Of a stretch of DNA of 64,000 nucleotides, positions 48,602 to 59,440 are shown in pieces. Numbering within the stretch: position 1 is the stretch's first letter; each line of letters starts with the position of its first letter. Origin of the DNA: Sphingobacterium sp. UBA7855 (GTDB taxonomy: Bacteria; Bacteroidota; Bacteroidia; Sphingobacteriales; Sphingobacteriaceae); NCBI GenBank assembly GCA_002500745.1, contig DLST01000011.1, positions 62,001-126,000 on the forward strand. Direction: 5' to 3'. The position numbers and the translations under genes are program-made. The notes below the pieces were generated by a model. The model was not told the DNA's origin. It worked only from the letters and a program-made list of their open reading frames with translations, and made no database searches.

Positions 48602-48692
48602 CTAATCTGTTTTTTTATTGAAATTTTAAAAAATTACAAATGATTTCAATAAAAAGATCGCACAAAAAACACCAGATCTAGTACGAAAAACA

Positions 48693-48950
48693 TCAGATAA
48701 GCAGTACGCGCCAGGCCATATCTAACTGATTATCTTGCAAATAATACTTTGCTTTTAACTGTAGATGGGTATTGCGGGCGGATTGATCGCCAATAAAGGC
48801 ATTTAACAATTCGTAAATTTCGGGAAGGCTCGTGATCTCATCGACTTCCTGAGGCGTCGGTAAACGTTCGATCTGAGCTAACTTAATCTTATCATTTTCA
48901 GTAAAAATATTCGATTCCCTTACAAAAACCGGCAGTTGATTGTAATCCAT
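48693..48950 (-). CDS. Small conserved-looking protein of 85 aa, unrecognised
   Basis: 85 aa, acidic, no membrane segment or signal. The mostly helical sequence (TENDKIKLAQIERLPTPQEVDEITSLPEIYELLNAF) has good coding character, but I do not recognise a family. Its ATG directly follows the U-run of the icd terminator on the same strand, so it can be expressed only by read-through or from a promoter within the icd end. It is downstream of icd by 55 bases. Confidence 0.55.
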   Translation of the reverse strand: MDYNQLPVFVRESNIFTENDKIKLAQIERLPTPQEVDEITSLPEIYELLNAFIGDQSARNTHLQLKAKYYLQDNQLDMAWRVLLI

Positions 48951-48983
48951 AAAAAAGCAGAAATTTTATACTAATTTCTGCTT
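48951..48983 (-). terminator. Terminator of icd abutting the next start codon
   Basis: An 11-bp perfect stem (48955-48965 with 48973-48983) has a 7-nt loop. Its U-run on the minus strand (48951-48956) ends exactly at the ATG of the 85-aa gene. Confidence 0.8.
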
Positions 48984-49005
48984 AATATCTCAAAAAAGAA
49001 AATGC

Positions 49006-50268
49006 TTAAATTTTTTCAATCATCCGATCTGCAAATTCACTTGTTTTGACTAATGTGGCATCATCCATCAAATTATAAAAATCTATCGTCACCATCTTGG
49101 CCATTATCGTCTCGCCCAAGGCCCTAACAATGGCGTCCGCAGCCTCATTCCAACCCAGGTATTGCAACAGCATGACACCGCTCAAAATCACCGATGAGGG
49201 GTTCATGGTATCGGTATTGGCAAATCTTGGCGCAGTACCATGGGTCGCTTCAAAAACGGCATGCCCAGTCTTAAAATTAATATTTGCCCCGGGGGCTATA
49301 CCTATCCCCCCTACCATTGCTGCCAAAGCATCTGAAATATAATCACCATTCAGATTTAAGGTAGCGACCACCGAAAAATCACGTGGATTGAGCAGAATTT
49401 GCTGTAAAAAATTATCCGCGATGATATCTTTAATTAAAATTTTTCCCGATTCAAGGGCATCTTTCTGTTCTTGATTGGCAACCTCCTCACCCTTATCAGC
49501 CTTTGTGCGCTCCCATTGCCCCCAGGTATAGGTATGATCGGAAAATTCCTTCTCAGCAACATCATAGCCCCATAACTTAAATGCCCCCTCGGTAAACTTC
49601 ATGATATTCCCTTTGTGAACGATCGTCACGGAAGGTAAACTTTGATGAATAGCGTGTGCTATAGCTGCGCGAACCAATCGCTTAGACCCTTCCTCAGAAA
49701 CTAATTTAACGCCGACTCCTGTTGTCGCCGAAAATCCATAGTCGATCTCAAGCTCATCGTGCAAAAAATCCTGAAGTTTATTCGCTTCAGCTGTACCCGC
49801 CTGAAATTCTATTCCTGCATAAATATCCTCCGTATTTTCCCGAAAGATAACCATATCCACATATTCCGGATGTTTAACAGGTGAAGGAACTCCTCTAAAC
49901 CATTTGGTAGGACGCTGACAAACATACAGATCCAGATCCTTGCGCAATGCAACATTTAACGAACGAATACCGCCCCCAACCGGTGTTGTTAACGGTCCTT
50001 TGATGCCAACCAGATATTCTTTCAATATATTCAACGTTTCTTTTGGTAGCCATTCACCCGTTTCTTTGAAGGCCTTTTCTCCTGCCAACACCTCTTTCCA
50101 TGTTATTTTACGCTGTCCACCATACTCTTTTTCTACCGCCTTATCGAACACACGAACGGCCGCATGCCAAAGGTCAGGACCTATACCGTCACCAATAATA
50201 AAAGGAATTGTTGGGAAATCTGGCACCTGCAAGACGCCTTCGCTTGACATTGTAATCTTATTTGACAT
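49006..50268 (-). CDS. icd: Isocitrate dehydrogenase, NADP type
   Basis: 420 aa from the ATG at 50268; the upstream extension would need a TTG. The substrate-site segment [38 protein letters not shown], the [10 protein letters not shown] motif and the coenzyme region [10 protein letters not shown] are those of the E. coli-type dimeric enzyme. It converts isocitrate to 2-oxoglutarate in the TCA cycle. The gap to the upstream antiporter stop is 26 bases, so the two may be co-transcribed, though functionally unrelated. Confidence 0.95.
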   Translation of the reverse strand: MSNKITMSSEGVLQVPDFPTIPFIIGDGIGPDLWHAAVRVFDKAVEKEYGGQRKITWKEVLAGEKAFKETGEWLPKETLNILKEYLVGIKGPLTTPVGGGIRSLNVALRKDLDLYVCQRPTKWFRGVPSPVKHPEYVDMVIFRENTEDIYAGIEFQAGTAEANKLQDFLHDELEIDYGFSATTGVGVKLVSEEGSKRLVRAAIAHAIHQSLPSVTIVHKGNIMKFTEGAFKLWGYDVAEKEFSDHTYTWGQWERTKADKGEEVANQEQKDALESGKILIKDIIADNFLQQILLNPRDFSVVATLNLNGDYISDALAAMVGGIGIAPGANINFKTGHAVFEATHGTAPRFANTDTMNPSSVILSGVMLLQYLGWNEAADAIVRALGETIMAKMVTIDFYNLMDDATLVKTSEFADRMIEKI

Positions 50269-50294
50269 AACCTTCAATTTTAACGGACAAATTA

Positions 50295-52418
50295 CTATCC
50301 CTTGTTAAACATATTTCCAATTTCTTTGCTAATCTTTCTAAAGATTGGAGCAGCTTCTACATCTTCATACTCATCGATGTGTGCATTTTCAATTCTACTA
50401 GGGAACACCAAAACAAGATTTTCGTTTGCATATATCCGATCTAATTTCTTTGCTACGCCATCCAATGAATCGCGATAAGAAACTTCACCATTTCTGGCAG
50501 AAACGAAAATGATCATCGCCCCTTCTTCCTTAAACGCTTTAAGCCCCTGCAAATTGTCCCAGGCATTGTAATGTTTAAAAGTAACGGGAACAGAATTTTT
50601 CAACTCGACAAGATATTCTTCAATCGCGGCAGCAGAGCGCTCATCGACAACAAAAGTGATGGGAATGGACAATTCCTGAGCAAGCTTGACAACCTTTTCC
50701 AGCCAGTACTCAAAACCAAATTCGGCCTCACACATCGGCGGGGCAAAAACGATAATAGACTTGTTGGAGATAAAGGGTTTTTTAAAATGACATAACATTA
50801 CATTCGCTGAAGTTCGATTTAAAATACTTTCCGTTTTCTCCCCGACAAACTTATCCATAAAATTGGCTGCACTCGGCCAGCCCAAAACAATACAATTGGC
50901 AGAAACTTCCTTTGCAGACCTCGCCACGCCGCTGGCAATATTCAAGTCTATTGTTGCACTGATAGTAACACTTGTCTCACTGCCAGAGGCATAACGCACC
51001 ATGTTATCCAGATTTTTCCGTGCCTTTGACATGTTCAATTGTGCCTGTTCGTTATCTTTCACAACCGAAACAATACTAACTGGATACGAACACTTCTTAC
51101 TCTTAATGTAGGTTGAAAAATCAAGAATAGGCTCCATATTATCCATATTAGCGATCGATATGAGAATGTTTTCGTCTTTTTCCTTCACTATATCGGTATG
51201 TTCTTCATCCTGTTCTCCGTCCATCACCACTTTACGTGAAGCATTCCCCGTAACCACAGTTGCGACAATGCAGGTAACCAAAATCAACAAGATCGTTCCA
51301 TTAAGTACGTTTTCATCGATAATTCCATTCTTATGGCCAACCATGATAACAGCCAATGTTGCCGCAGCATGTGCACTACTCAACCCAAATATTAGATTGC
51401 GCTGACCACGGCTATATTTGAAAACAATCTGTGTCAACCAGGCCGCCACATATTTTCCGACGATCGCCACAACCGTGAGCGTCCCCGCGATTATAAGCGC
51501 TTGTGGACCTTTCAGAATCACACTCACATCGACAATCATCCCTACCGATATCAAGAAAAAGGGAATGAAAATTGCATTTCCAATAAACTCAATCCGATTC
51601 ATCAAAGCGGAAGAATGAGGAATCAGTTTGTTCAGTGCCAAACCTGCCACGAATGCTCCAATAATAGGTTCGAGGCCCGCAATTTCAGCTAAAAAAGCAG
51701 CAAAAAATACCACGGAAAGAACAAAAATATAATTGGAGGTCTTTTCACTCCCCAGACGTTCAAAAAACCATTTTGCAATGCGTGGAATAACACCAAACAT
51801 GATAAACAGGAAGATAGCGAAGGAAATTGCCAGCGTTATCCAAAACTCATTTCCAATATTCCCCTGAGACACTCCCGTAATAACAGCGAGTATAATTAAC
51901 ACAGCCGTATCCGTCAAGATTGTTCCACCGATCGTAATGGCAACAGCTTCCATTTTCGAAATACCATAACTGTTTACAATGGGATAGGAAACCAATGTGT
52001 GGGTAGCGAACATACTCGAAATCAACAAGCTTGGCAATACACCGTATCCGAGTAATAAGTGACAGACCGGATAACCAATGCTGATCGGAACAATGAATGT
52101 GAGGAAGCCAAAAAGCAGACTTTTGTTCTTGGTCTTTTTAAATTCATTCATATCTAACTCGAGGCCGGCGATAAACATGATATAGAGAAGACCTATTGTT
52201 GAAAATAATGTAATAGCCGAATTTTTTTCCAGCCAATTTAGTCCATGCGGGCCAATAATCACACCCGATATAATCAATCCTATAATACCCGGAACCTTAA
52301 TCGGGCGTAGTACAATAGGTGATAACAGTATAATAAAAAGTACCAGAGAAAATATAAGTACAGGATTTTGTAAAGGCGCTTCGAAAGCGTGGGAAATATG
52401 CTCAAAAGTTTTATTCAT
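50295..52418 (-). CDS. CPA2 cation:proton antiporter with C-terminal USP-like domains
   Basis: 707 aa. The first 390 residues form 12-13 membrane helices of the Na+/H+ exchanger (CPA2/KefB) type, with [26 protein letters not shown] and the [10 protein letters not shown] loop. The C-terminal half is soluble and resembles two universal-stress-protein repeats ([17 protein letters not shown] and [19 protein letters not shown]). Such antiporters regulate K+ or Na+ and pH, and the USP part may bind a nucleotide. First gene of a likely unit with icd. Confidence 0.88.
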   Translation of the reverse strand: MNKTFEHISHAFEAPLQNPVLIFSLVLFIILLSPIVLRPIKVPGIIGLIISGVIIGPHGLNWLEKNSAITLFSTIGLLYIMFIAGLELDMNEFKKTKNKSLLFGFLTFIVPISIGYPVCHLLLGYGVLPSLLISSMFATHTLVSYPIVNSYGISKMEAVAITIGGTILTDTAVLIILAVITGVSQGNIGNEFWITLAISFAIFLFIMFGVIPRIAKWFFERLGSEKTSNYIFVLSVVFFAAFLAEIAGLEPIIGAFVAGLALNKLIPHSSALMNRIEFIGNAIFIPFFLISVGMIVDVSVILKGPQALIIAGTLTVVAIVGKYVAAWLTQIVFKYSRGQRNLIFGLSSAHAAATLAVIMVGHKNGIIDENVLNGTILLILVTCIVATVVTGNASRKVVMDGEQDEEHTDIVKEKDENILISIANMDNMEPILDFSTYIKSKKCSYPVSIVSVVKDNEQAQLNMSKARKNLDNMVRYASGSETSVTISATIDLNIASGVARSAKEVSANCIVLGWPSAANFMDKFVGEKTESILNRTSANVMLCHFKKPFISNKSIIVFAPPMCEAEFGFEYWLEKVVKLAQELSIPITFVVDERSAAAIEEYLVELKNSVPVTFKHYNAWDNLQGLKAFKEEGAMIIFVSARNGEVSYRDSLDGVAKKLDRIYANENLVLVFPSRIENAHIDEYEDVEAAPIFRKISKEIGNMFNKG

Positions 52419-52533
52419 AAGTGCTTGTATACTAACCGTAAAACATAACTACTTATTTTTCTATACAGCTCGAAAAATAGTTAACAGCACTAAAAATACG
52501 ATTTTTTTTAGAATGCGGTGTCTAAAAATAGTG

Positions 52534-53751
52534 CTACTTAAAAGAAATTGCCTTAATTGGATTAATCTTGGTAATTAACATAGAGGGAATGAACAATGAA
52601 ATCATCCCAATAAATACAACGGCCAAATTGACTAAAATCACATCAGACCACTGCAGCTTAACAGCGACATAGGAGATGTAATAGGTTTTCTCGTCCAGCT
52701 TAAAAAAGTGGGTAAAGTCTTGTAAAAAGTAGAAGCCCAAACCGATCAGGTTACCAATTAACAATCCAAGACCGATCAGGTACAGCGCGCTATACATGAA
52801 GACCCGACGAATTCCAGCATTGTGATACCCCAGTGCCTTTAAAATACCAATCATCGATGTGCGCTCTAGAATGGTGATCAACAGCGCTGAAATCATATTA
52901 ATGATAGCGACGACAGTCATCAATATAAAAATGATCTTGGTATTCATATCCAACAATTCCAGCCACTGAAAAATATCCGGCACCTGATCCTTAATATTGA
53001 TGGCCTGCATATCAATGGGCAACAGTTCTTCCACCTTATTGGTTGTCTGTGCAAGCTGACTAAAATCTTTAATTCTAATCTCATAACCGCCCACTTCATG
53101 ATCGTCGAGGTTACTTAGTTTGCGAATCACATGCAGCGATCCGATTACATAAACCTTATCTAACTCTTCAGAACCCGTATTAAAAATTCCTTTTATGACA
53201 AATTTACGTTTACGGATTGGATCCTGAACAAAATACATGATAAAGTCATCACCAACTTTCAGCAATAATCGATCTGCAAGATATTTGGATACCAAAATCT
53301 GATTATCGGCATCGTCTGATTTAAAGTCTATCATATTCCCTTCAATCAGCATACGCTGAAAGGGCTGTTGATTATACAATGAATCGATACCTTTGAGCAC
53401 TACGCCTTCAACCTCATTATTTACATTAATAATCCCTGCCTTAGTCGCAAAAGAACTGATCGAACTCACTTCTGGAATAGCCAGTATTGACTTTTGAAGC
53501 TTTGGCGTAAGCGAAATGGCGGCATTCTCGTATGACTTATTGAGGTCGTAACGTAGCACCAATACATCTGCAAAAAAGCTTCTTTGCTTACTTATAATTT
53601 CGTCTTTGAATCCACGCAATACTGCAATAGAGATAATTATTGCTGCAATTGCAAGAGCAATAGCACCAATAGTTACCCGAACGATCAATTTTGAAAACGT
53701 TCTCTTGCCAGAAAATGCAATCCGATTTGCTAAAAAATAAGGAAAATTCAA
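52534..53751 (-). CDS. LolC/LolE-type ABC transporter permease, TTG start
   Basis: 405 aa with the MacB/FtsX layout: one membrane helix at about 20-45, a periplasmic domain, then three helices in the last 140 residues. The N-terminus MNFPYFLANRIAF..KRTFSKLIVRVTIGAIALA is where LolE-type proteins begin, and the codon there is TTG; no ATG is available nearby. Lol permeases release lipoproteins from the inner membrane towards the outer membrane. No LolD ATPase gene is adjacent. Divergent from fmt, 139 bases away. Confidence 0.85.
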   Translation of the reverse strand: MNFPYFLANRIAFSGKRTFSKLIVRVTIGAIALAIAAIIISIAVLRGFKDEIISKQRSFFADVLVLRYDLNKSYENAAISLTPKLQKSILAIPEVSSISSFATKAGIINVNNEVEGVVLKGIDSLYNQQPFQRMLIEGNMIDFKSDDADNQILVSKYLADRLLLKVGDDFIMYFVQDPIRKRKFVIKGIFNTGSEELDKVYVIGSLHVIRKLSNLDDHEVGGYEIRIKDFSQLAQTTNKVEELLPIDMQAINIKDQVPDIFQWLELLDMNTKIIFILMTVVAIINMISALLITILERTSMIGILKALGYHNAGIRRVFMYSALYLIGLGLLIGNLIGLGFYFLQDFTHFFKLDEKTYYISYVAVKLQWSDVILVNLAVVFIGMISLFIPSMLITKINPIKAISFK

Positions 53752-53890
53752 GCTTTAAATATATTTATGTAACTTCGCAAAGTTATAAAAATTTGTTAGT
53801 CTCAAAACTGAAATGACAAATAATTAGGTGTTTTGTAGCAGGTCATTTCAGGACCCGTTAGGACACGTGCTTAAAGAGTTTAAAAAAAAT

Positions 53891-54811
53891 ATGATGCGTA
53901 TTATTTTCATGGGTACTCCCGATTTTGCTGTCGCTTCACTGGAGGCACTTATTCAATCTGGCGAACAAGTCGTAGCTGTAGTAACGGTTCCGGACAAACC
54001 TGCTGGGCGGGGACAAAAAATACACGAGTCGGCCGTAAAAATATTTGCTAAGCAACATAACATTCCTGTTCTCCAGCCGGTCAAGCTGCGCGACGAATCT
54101 TTTTTAAACGAACTGAAGAGTTACCAAGCGGACCTACAGGTTGTAGTTGCTTTTCGCATGCTTCCTGAAGTTGTGTGGAATATGCCTAAATTTGGAACAA
54201 TCAATGTTCATGCCTCTCTTCTACCACAATATAGAGGGGCAGCACCTATTAATCATGCGATTATAAATGGAGAGAAAGAATCCGGAGTAACCACCTTCTT
54301 ACTGCAACACGAAATCGACACCGGCAATATTTTATTGGCAAAAAAAGTAACGATCAAAGACACCGATAATGCGGGCGATCTTCATGACAACCTCATGGTT
54401 GCTGGAGCAAAAACGCTTCTTCAAACTATCCAACAATTAAAAGCAGGAACTTTACAGCCTAAGCCCCAAGAAGTCCTCGCAACGGGCGAGCCTTTAAAAC
54501 ATGCGCCAAAAATTTTTAAAGAAGACTGTAAAATAAATTGGGATCAACCAACAGAAAAGGTCTACAACTTCATTCGTGGATTAAGCCCCTACCCCGCTGC
54601 ATTTACGCTGTTAAATGAAAAGGTATTGAAAATCTATGAGGCGAAAAAAGAAACGGTCAATACCCCAACTGTGCCAGGCACACTGGCCACCGATAAAAAA
54701 AGTTTCTTAAAGATTGCGACTCAAGATGGATACCTTATTATCTCTGACCTTCAGCTGGAAGGCAAAAAAAGAATGCATATCGTGGATTTTCTAAAAGGCT
54801 ATCGATTTTAG
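53891..54811 (+). CDS. fmt: Methionyl-tRNA formyltransferase
   Basis: 306 aa from the first of two adjacent ATGs (53891 or 53894), where homologues begin with MRIIFMGTPDFAV. The formyl-folate domain has VPDKPAGRGQK and NVHASLLPQYRGAAPINHAIINGE with the catalytic Asn and His, and HEIDTGNIL with the Asp. The C-terminal OB-like domain (FIRGLSPYPAAF) binds tRNA. It formylates initiator Met-tRNA. A longer upstream frame is not conserved-looking. Confidence 0.94.
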   Translation: MMRIIFMGTPDFAVASLEALIQSGEQVVAVVTVPDKPAGRGQKIHESAVKIFAKQHNIPVLQPVKLRDESFLNELKSYQADLQVVVAFRMLPEVVWNMPKFGTINVHASLLPQYRGAAPINHAIINGEKESGVTTFLLQHEIDTGNILLAKKVTIKDTDNAGDLHDNLMVAGAKTLLQTIQQLKAGTLQPKPQEVLATGEPLKHAPKIFKEDCKINWDQPTEKVYNFIRGLSPYPAAFTLLNEKVLKIYEAKKETVNTPTVPGTLATDKKSFLKIATQDGYLIISDLQLEGKKRMHIVDFLKGYRF

Positions 54812-54816
54812 CCTTT
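54794..54816. terminator. Hairpin overlapping the fmt stop codon
   Basis: An 8-bp stem (AAAGGCTA / TAGCCTTT) with a 7-nt loop covers the last fmt codons and its TAG, and ends one base before the xre stop. With only five bases between these convergent genes, it is the only visible terminator for either strand. Confidence 0.5.
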
Positions 54817-55029
54817 CTAGTCTCCACCATCATCGTATTGCAGCAGATCACCGGGCTGGCAGTCTAATGCTTTGCATATCGCTTCAAGGGTGTCTAATCG
54901 CAATGCCTTTGCTTTTTGGTTCTTAATGATTGAAAGATTAGACAATGTAATTCCGACCTTGTCACTCAATTGATTGAGTGACATCTTTTTCTCTTTCATT
55001 ATTCTATCCAAGTGAATTAAGATTGGCAT
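54817..55029 (-). CDS. Small XRE/Cro-CI type HTH regulator
   Basis: 70 aa, one HTH_3 domain: MKEKKMSLNQLSDKVGITLSNLSIIKNQKAKALRLDTLEAICKALDCQPGDLLQYDD. This short form resembles the YozG-type single-domain regulators, which often sit beside a DUF2975 membrane protein; none is present here. It has no dimerisation or ligand domain. It is convergent with fmt, five bases apart. An inverted repeat 42 bases upstream of its start is a candidate self-regulation site. Confidence 0.88.
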   Translation of the reverse strand: MPILIHLDRIMKEKKMSLNQLSDKVGITLSNLSIIKNQKAKALRLDTLEAICKALDCQPGDLLQYDDGGD

Positions 55030-55070
55030 AATATAATTTTTATTCTTTAAAATTTATTAATGTCATTGGT

Positions 55071-55098
55071 AAAACAAAAACACGCACAGTTTTGTTTT
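55071..55098. promoter_or_regulatory. Inverted repeat upstream of the XRE gene, possible operator
   Basis: A perfect 9-bp inverted repeat (AAAACAAAA / TTTTGTTTT) with a 10-nt GC-richer centre, 42-69 bases upstream of the xre ATG. The size and position would suit a dimeric repressor site, but AT-rich repeats can arise by chance. Confidence 0.3.
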
Positions 55099-55417
55099 AT
55101 CATAAAATTATCATTTTAAAATAAATTTCGAAAAATTAGAATGGCAACATGAATCAACTATCGGACCGTTAGATTGTCAATAACAAGAAAAAATTAAACC
55201 CTTTAGCACTTTAGCAGTCAAATAGTTGAATACGATTAGTGGTAAATATAAGAAAAAAAACATTAAAATGGAATAGTTTTTGATAGCTTTAAATTCCATT
55301 TCAAAAAACCTTAACTCATTAAATATGAGTGGTTAGTTAATCAATTTTCCATTAATAATTCAAAAAATTTTCGTATTTTCGCAAACATTTCTTAGAGAGG
55401 AGAATTAATAAAAATTA
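55099..55417 (+). other. Upstream region of rpoD
   Basis: About 320 AT-rich bases with no coding frame. It holds a 9-bp inverted repeat (55266-55274 with 55293-55301, AAATGGAAT) and a shorter one (ACTCAT/ATGAGT, 55314-55330). A TATTTTCG box (about 55374) is a near match to the -7 element. An unusually strong purine-rich ribosome-binding stretch AGAGAGGAG lies at about 55395, some 15-20 bases before the ATG. Confidence 0.4.
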
Positions 55418-56278
55418 ATGAGACAGCTCAAAATTACACAATCTATTACCAATCGTGAGTCACAGTCTTTGGACAAATACTTACACGAAATTGGTAAAGT
55501 AGACTTAATTACAGCAGAAGAAGAAGTTGAATTAGCACAACGCATCCGTGAAGGTGACCAAGTTGCCTTGGAAAAATTGACTAAAACCAACCTTCGTTTC
55601 GTCGTATCAGTAGCAAAACAATATCAAAATCAAGGTTTAACCTTAGGTGATTTAATCAACGAAGGTAACTTGGGCTTAATTAAAGCAGCTAAACGTTTTG
55701 ACGAAACAAAGGGGTTTAAATTTATTTCTTATGCGGTTTGGTGGATTCGCCAATCTATTCTTCAGGCAATTGCTGAACAATCACGTATCGTACGTCTGCC
55801 ATTGAATCAAGTTGGTTCACTGAGCAAAATCAGTAAGGCTTTCTCAAAACTAGAACAAGAATACGAACGAGAGCCGTCTCCAGAAGAATTAGCAGATATT
55901 CTTGAAACTACGGTAGACAAAGTTTCGGATACCCTAAGTAACTCTGGGCGTCACGTATCTATGGATGCTCCCTTTGTTCAAGGTGAAGAAAACACACTTT
56001 TGGACGTACTGGAAAACCATGATCCAGACACAGACAGTTCTTTGATCGATGAATCACTATCCGAAGAAATCAAACGATCATTGGCTACATTAACAGAAAG
56101 AGAACGTGAAATTATCGTACTTTTCTTTGGATTAGGTTCCAACCACCAACTGTCGCTTGAGGAAATCGGAGAGAAATTCAGTTTGACACGTGAACGCGTT
56201 CGTCAGATCAAAGACAAAGCCCTTCAACGTTTGAGACACACTTCAAGAAGCAAAATCTTAAAATCCTACTTGGGTTAA
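55418..56278 (+). CDS. rpoD: Primary RNA polymerase sigma factor
   Basis: 286 aa, a sigma-70 group 1/2-sized protein starting directly at region 1.2 ([25 protein letters not shown]), without region 1.1. Region 2 ([54 protein letters not shown]), region 3, and region 4 ([43 protein letters not shown]) are all complete. This is the length of the Bacteroidota housekeeping sigma, which reads TTTG/TAnnTTTG promoters, as seen elsewhere in this window. Confidence 0.95.
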   Translation: MRQLKITQSITNRESQSLDKYLHEIGKVDLITAEEEVELAQRIREGDQVALEKLTKTNLRFVVSVAKQYQNQGLTLGDLINEGNLGLIKAAKRFDETKGFKFISYAVWWIRQSILQAIAEQSRIVRLPLNQVGSLSKISKAFSKLEQEYEREPSPEELADILETTVDKVSDTLSNSGRHVSMDAPFVQGEENTLLDVLENHDPDTDSSLIDESLSEEIKRSLATLTEREREIIVLFFGLGSNHQLSLEEIGEKFSLTRERVRQIKDKALQRLRHTSRSKILKSYLG

Positions 56279-56305
56279 TAAGAGATACTTATTAAAAATT
56301 TTGGC

Positions 56306-56336
56306 AATCCCAATCAGAAATGATTGGGATTTTTTA
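56306..56336 (+). terminator. Terminator of rpoD
   Basis: An 11-bp perfect stem (AATCCCAATCA and its complement) with a GAAA tetraloop, then a T-run, 27 bases past the stop. It ends eight bases before the convergent M16 gene stop. Confidence 0.92.
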
Positions 56337-56344
56337 TGTACCTC

Positions 56345-59200
56345 CTATTTTGAATCCGGCATCAAAATAAATTCAAAAAGTCGATCCTTTTTCAAATATT
56401 TTACTGCAACGTCCTGTACGGACTTTGGTGTCACCTTTTTCAAATTATCCAACCTGCGCGTATAACGCATAAGATCAAGATCATTTTGGTAAGAGCTGGA
56501 TATGTAGTTCAACCAATAGCTATTTTCACGAAGATTTAACTCATTTTGTCGCTGTTGCTCTGCCAGAAATTTATCCAGATCACCTTTTTCGGGCCCTTGA
56601 TCCTGAATCTTTTTGACCTCGTCCAATGCCGAGGCGATTAAGGCATCTGTCTTATCAACTGCCGAACCAAAGCCAATAGAAAAAGCATAGCGGGGTTTCG
56701 GTAGCTTACTGAAACTTGCCTGAGCCCCAACACCATAAACTCCACCTTCTTTTTCACGAAGTCGTTCAAGTAATTTGATCGTCAACACACTTTCTAGCGC
56801 TTCCATATTGACATTTTCAGTTTCTCCATAACTATAGTCTCCATAATACGCCAGTTGTGTGCTCGCCTTTTCTTCTTTGCCCTTATGGACAATTACGCGT
56901 TCGCCTTTGCTTGGCTCCACAATATTCAGATCTTTGTAACTTTCGCCTCTTTTTTGAATCGGTAGAGAAGCGAGATAAGTTTCTAAATAAGGCTTAATCT
57001 GATTCTCGTCAAACGAACCTACGATGGTAAACACAAAATCAGAGGCATCGGCAAAGCGTTCTTTATAGATCGCCAACGCACGGTCCCTATCGATTTTGCT
57101 GATCATTTCGACCGTCGGATTTTGACGGCGGACATTATTACCGTACAATACTTCTTTCACTTTGTCGGAAAACACATTATTGGGGTTGCTTAATCTATTT
57201 TCCAAAGATCCTTTCGCTCTGGTCATTGTACTCTGGAAAATATCCTGATCTAAACGAGGTTCGGTAAAATAGCCATAAATCAATTCAAAAGCGTTTTTTA
57301 AACCTTCTTTATCTGTACGGCCTGAAATACCCTCATAACGTTCGGAGATGTATGGAGAGATGGAAACATCCTTTCCTGAAAGGTACTTTGTGAGCTCAAT
57401 GTTGCTCATTTGTCCTACACCACTGGCATCAATTAAAGAGGATGCGTTGGAGGCCGAAAAATAATCCGCATCGCTATAGAGTGAAGTTCCGCCCGGACTA
57501 TACGCCATAATCTGGATCTCATCGTTTTTAAAATCCGTAGGCTTAAGGATCACTTTTACGCCATTACTTAGTGTCAATTCTTTTGCTTGAACGGCATCAA
57601 TACTTTTAGACGATACTACCTCACCTTTCACAGGTTCTTTTGAGAGCAACGGAAGATCAGACATTTTATCATCATAGGCTGTGACGGGGCTCTCTTCAAC
57701 TGCTTTTACCCAGCCCATTACCGCAGCTTCAGTAGGTAAGGTTGCTTTATCTTTTTCGGGTGCCATCACCAATACATCGCGGTTCAGATCGGTATAATAT
57801 TTTTTTACTAAGCCATTGACCTCAGACAATTTTAAGGTAGGTAGCAGCTGCTTAGTGAGGCGGTAGGCATCTTCATTGCTTAAAGCAGGTTCGCCATCGA
57901 TAAAATAATTGAGATAACGATTGACATAGCTATCCGATTTCTTTTTATCGCGTTCGATAAAAGACATCTCATTCCCTTTTTTCATATCTGCAATGGCACG
58001 GTTTAGCTCCGTCTGCGTGAAACCATACTTTTGGATGCGCTCAAATTCGGTTAACATAGCTTTAAATCCCGACTCGAGCTCTCCGGGCTTAGGCACAACC
58101 AACAATGAAAAGGTATTGAGGTTAGCGATAAAATCACTAATACTTCCACCGGCTTGCATAAATGGAGGATTTGGCTGTTGCATCAATTCGGAAAAACGAC
58201 CAGCGATCATCTTGTTGAAAACACTTTTCAAAAGTTCGTTTCGGTAATCCCCTACCGTTTCAACTTTATCCTTTTCGCTTTTGATGAGAATCTGCGCCAC
58301 CGTATACGGTAACTCTGGATCTGAAATTGCTAAGAACTGATTTTTGTTTAACAGGTCTACCCGGTATTTTTTACGCTCCAATGCTTTCTTGGGCATTTTC
58401 ATATCGGCAAACAACACCTTCACCCGTTCTTCCATTTCTTTGGGATCAATGTCTCCGACGATAATTAAGGCTTGTAAATCGGGACGGTACCAGTCTTGGT
58501 GAAATTTGCGTATTTCCGAATACGGGAATGTTTTAAGTATTTCCTCGGTACCTATTGGTAAGCGTTTGGAGTAAAGTGAACCATTCAGCAACATTGGAAA
58601 ATACTGATCTTGAAGCCGTTGTTGCACTCCTCTCCCTCCACGCTTCTCTTCCAAGATAACTCCGCGTTCTTTATCGATCTCCTCGCCATCCAATAATGCA
58701 TCTTGGGCCCAGTCGCGCATGACTTGCAAACCATTTTTCAAAAGTTCAGGGTCATCAGAAGGAATCGGTAATTGGTAAACGGTCTGATCGAAGCTGGTGT
58801 AGGCATTCAGATCCGACCCAAAGCGAACCCCGGCCTTTTGCAGATAATTAACCAATTCATTTTTCGGAAAATGCTTGAGACCATTGAAATTCATGTGCTC
58901 CAAAAAATGGGCTAAGCCCAGCTGCTTTTCATTTTCCAGAATAGAGCCTGCTTTCATGCCCAAATACATCGTAACACGACCTTTTGGCTCGCCATTTTTA
59001 CGAATAAAGTATGTAAATCCATTTTTGAGTTTACCTGTAACAACTTCATTGTCGAAGGGTAATTTCTGATTCAAAGCCAAACTATCTTGCGATAGAATCG
59101 CTCGCGCTTCCGCAGTTAACGTGGTTGGCATTGTTGCTTCCGCTACATAGAAGGTAGCTGGTAAGAGAAAAGCTAATGCTAATGGTTTAATGAATTTCAT
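56345..59200 (-). CDS. M16 family zinc protease (pitrilysin type)
   Basis: 951 aa from the ATG at 59200, which opens a signal peptide (FIKPLALAFLLPATFYVAEA). The inverted zinc motif HFLEH (in GLAHFLEHMNFNG) with the downstream Glu in ERGVILEEKRG is in the first of four M16 domains; the others lack it, as expected for a two-half clam-shell enzyme. Predicted periplasmic. M16 proteins degrade peptides and signal sequences. Divergent from xerD. Confidence 0.9.
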   Translation of the reverse strand: MKFIKPLALAFLLPATFYVAEATMPTTLTAEARAILSQDSLALNQKLPFDNEVVTGKLKNGFTYFIRKNGEPKGRVTMYLGMKAGSILENEKQLGLAHFLEHMNFNGLKHFPKNELVNYLQKAGVRFGSDLNAYTSFDQTVYQLPIPSDDPELLKNGLQVMRDWAQDALLDGEEIDKERGVILEEKRGGRGVQQRLQDQYFPMLLNGSLYSKRLPIGTEEILKTFPYSEIRKFHQDWYRPDLQALIIVGDIDPKEMEERVKVLFADMKMPKKALERKKYRVDLLNKNQFLAISDPELPYTVAQILIKSEKDKVETVGDYRNELLKSVFNKMIAGRFSELMQQPNPPFMQAGGSISDFIANLNTFSLLVVPKPGELESGFKAMLTEFERIQKYGFTQTELNRAIADMKKGNEMSFIERDKKKSDSYVNRYLNYFIDGEPALSNEDAYRLTKQLLPTLKLSEVNGLVKKYYTDLNRDVLVMAPEKDKATLPTEAAVMGWVKAVEESPVTAYDDKMSDLPLLSKEPVKGEVVSSKSIDAVQAKELTLSNGVKVILKPTDFKNDEIQIMAYSPGGTSLYSDADYFSASNASSLIDASGVGQMSNIELTKYLSGKDVSISPYISERYEGISGRTDKEGLKNAFELIYGYFTEPRLDQDIFQSTMTRAKGSLENRLSNPNNVFSDKVKEVLYGNNVRRQNPTVEMISKIDRDRALAIYKERFADASDFVFTIVGSFDENQIKPYLETYLASLPIQKRGESYKDLNIVEPSKGERVIVHKGKEEKASTQLAYYGDYSYGETENVNMEALESVLTIKLLERLREKEGGVYGVGAQASFSKLPKPRYAFSIGFGSAVDKTDALIASALDEVKKIQDQGPEKGDLDKFLAEQQRQNELNLRENSYWLNYISSSYQNDLDLMRYTRRLDNLKKVTPKSVQDVAVKYLKKDRLFEFILMPDSK

Positions 59201-59426
59201 AGAAAAAATTTCTTTTTTTTCAGTTATTTTTATCAATTGTTTGCTATTAGGGTAAAACGGAACTGGAGATCAATGTTCCGATAAATCATAAAATATAGCT
59301 TACTACGATTGTTCTCCAACACCTTATTGAACAGTATGCCGCTGCCGCTTTTAGTGGATGTGGTTCACGCTGTAGAAACCGTTTTAAAAATACTGAATAT
59401 CTTTCAAAAAGAACGACAGTTAATTG

Positions 59427-59434
59427 TAATTTTG
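59427..59434 (+). promoter_or_regulatory. Predicted -7 element directly upstream of xerD
   Basis: TAATTTTG matches TAnnTTTG exactly and ends six bases before the ATG at 59441. The -33 element is weak. If used, the xerD transcript would be leaderless or nearly so. Confidence 0.4.
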
Positions 59435-59440
59435 CTGCAA

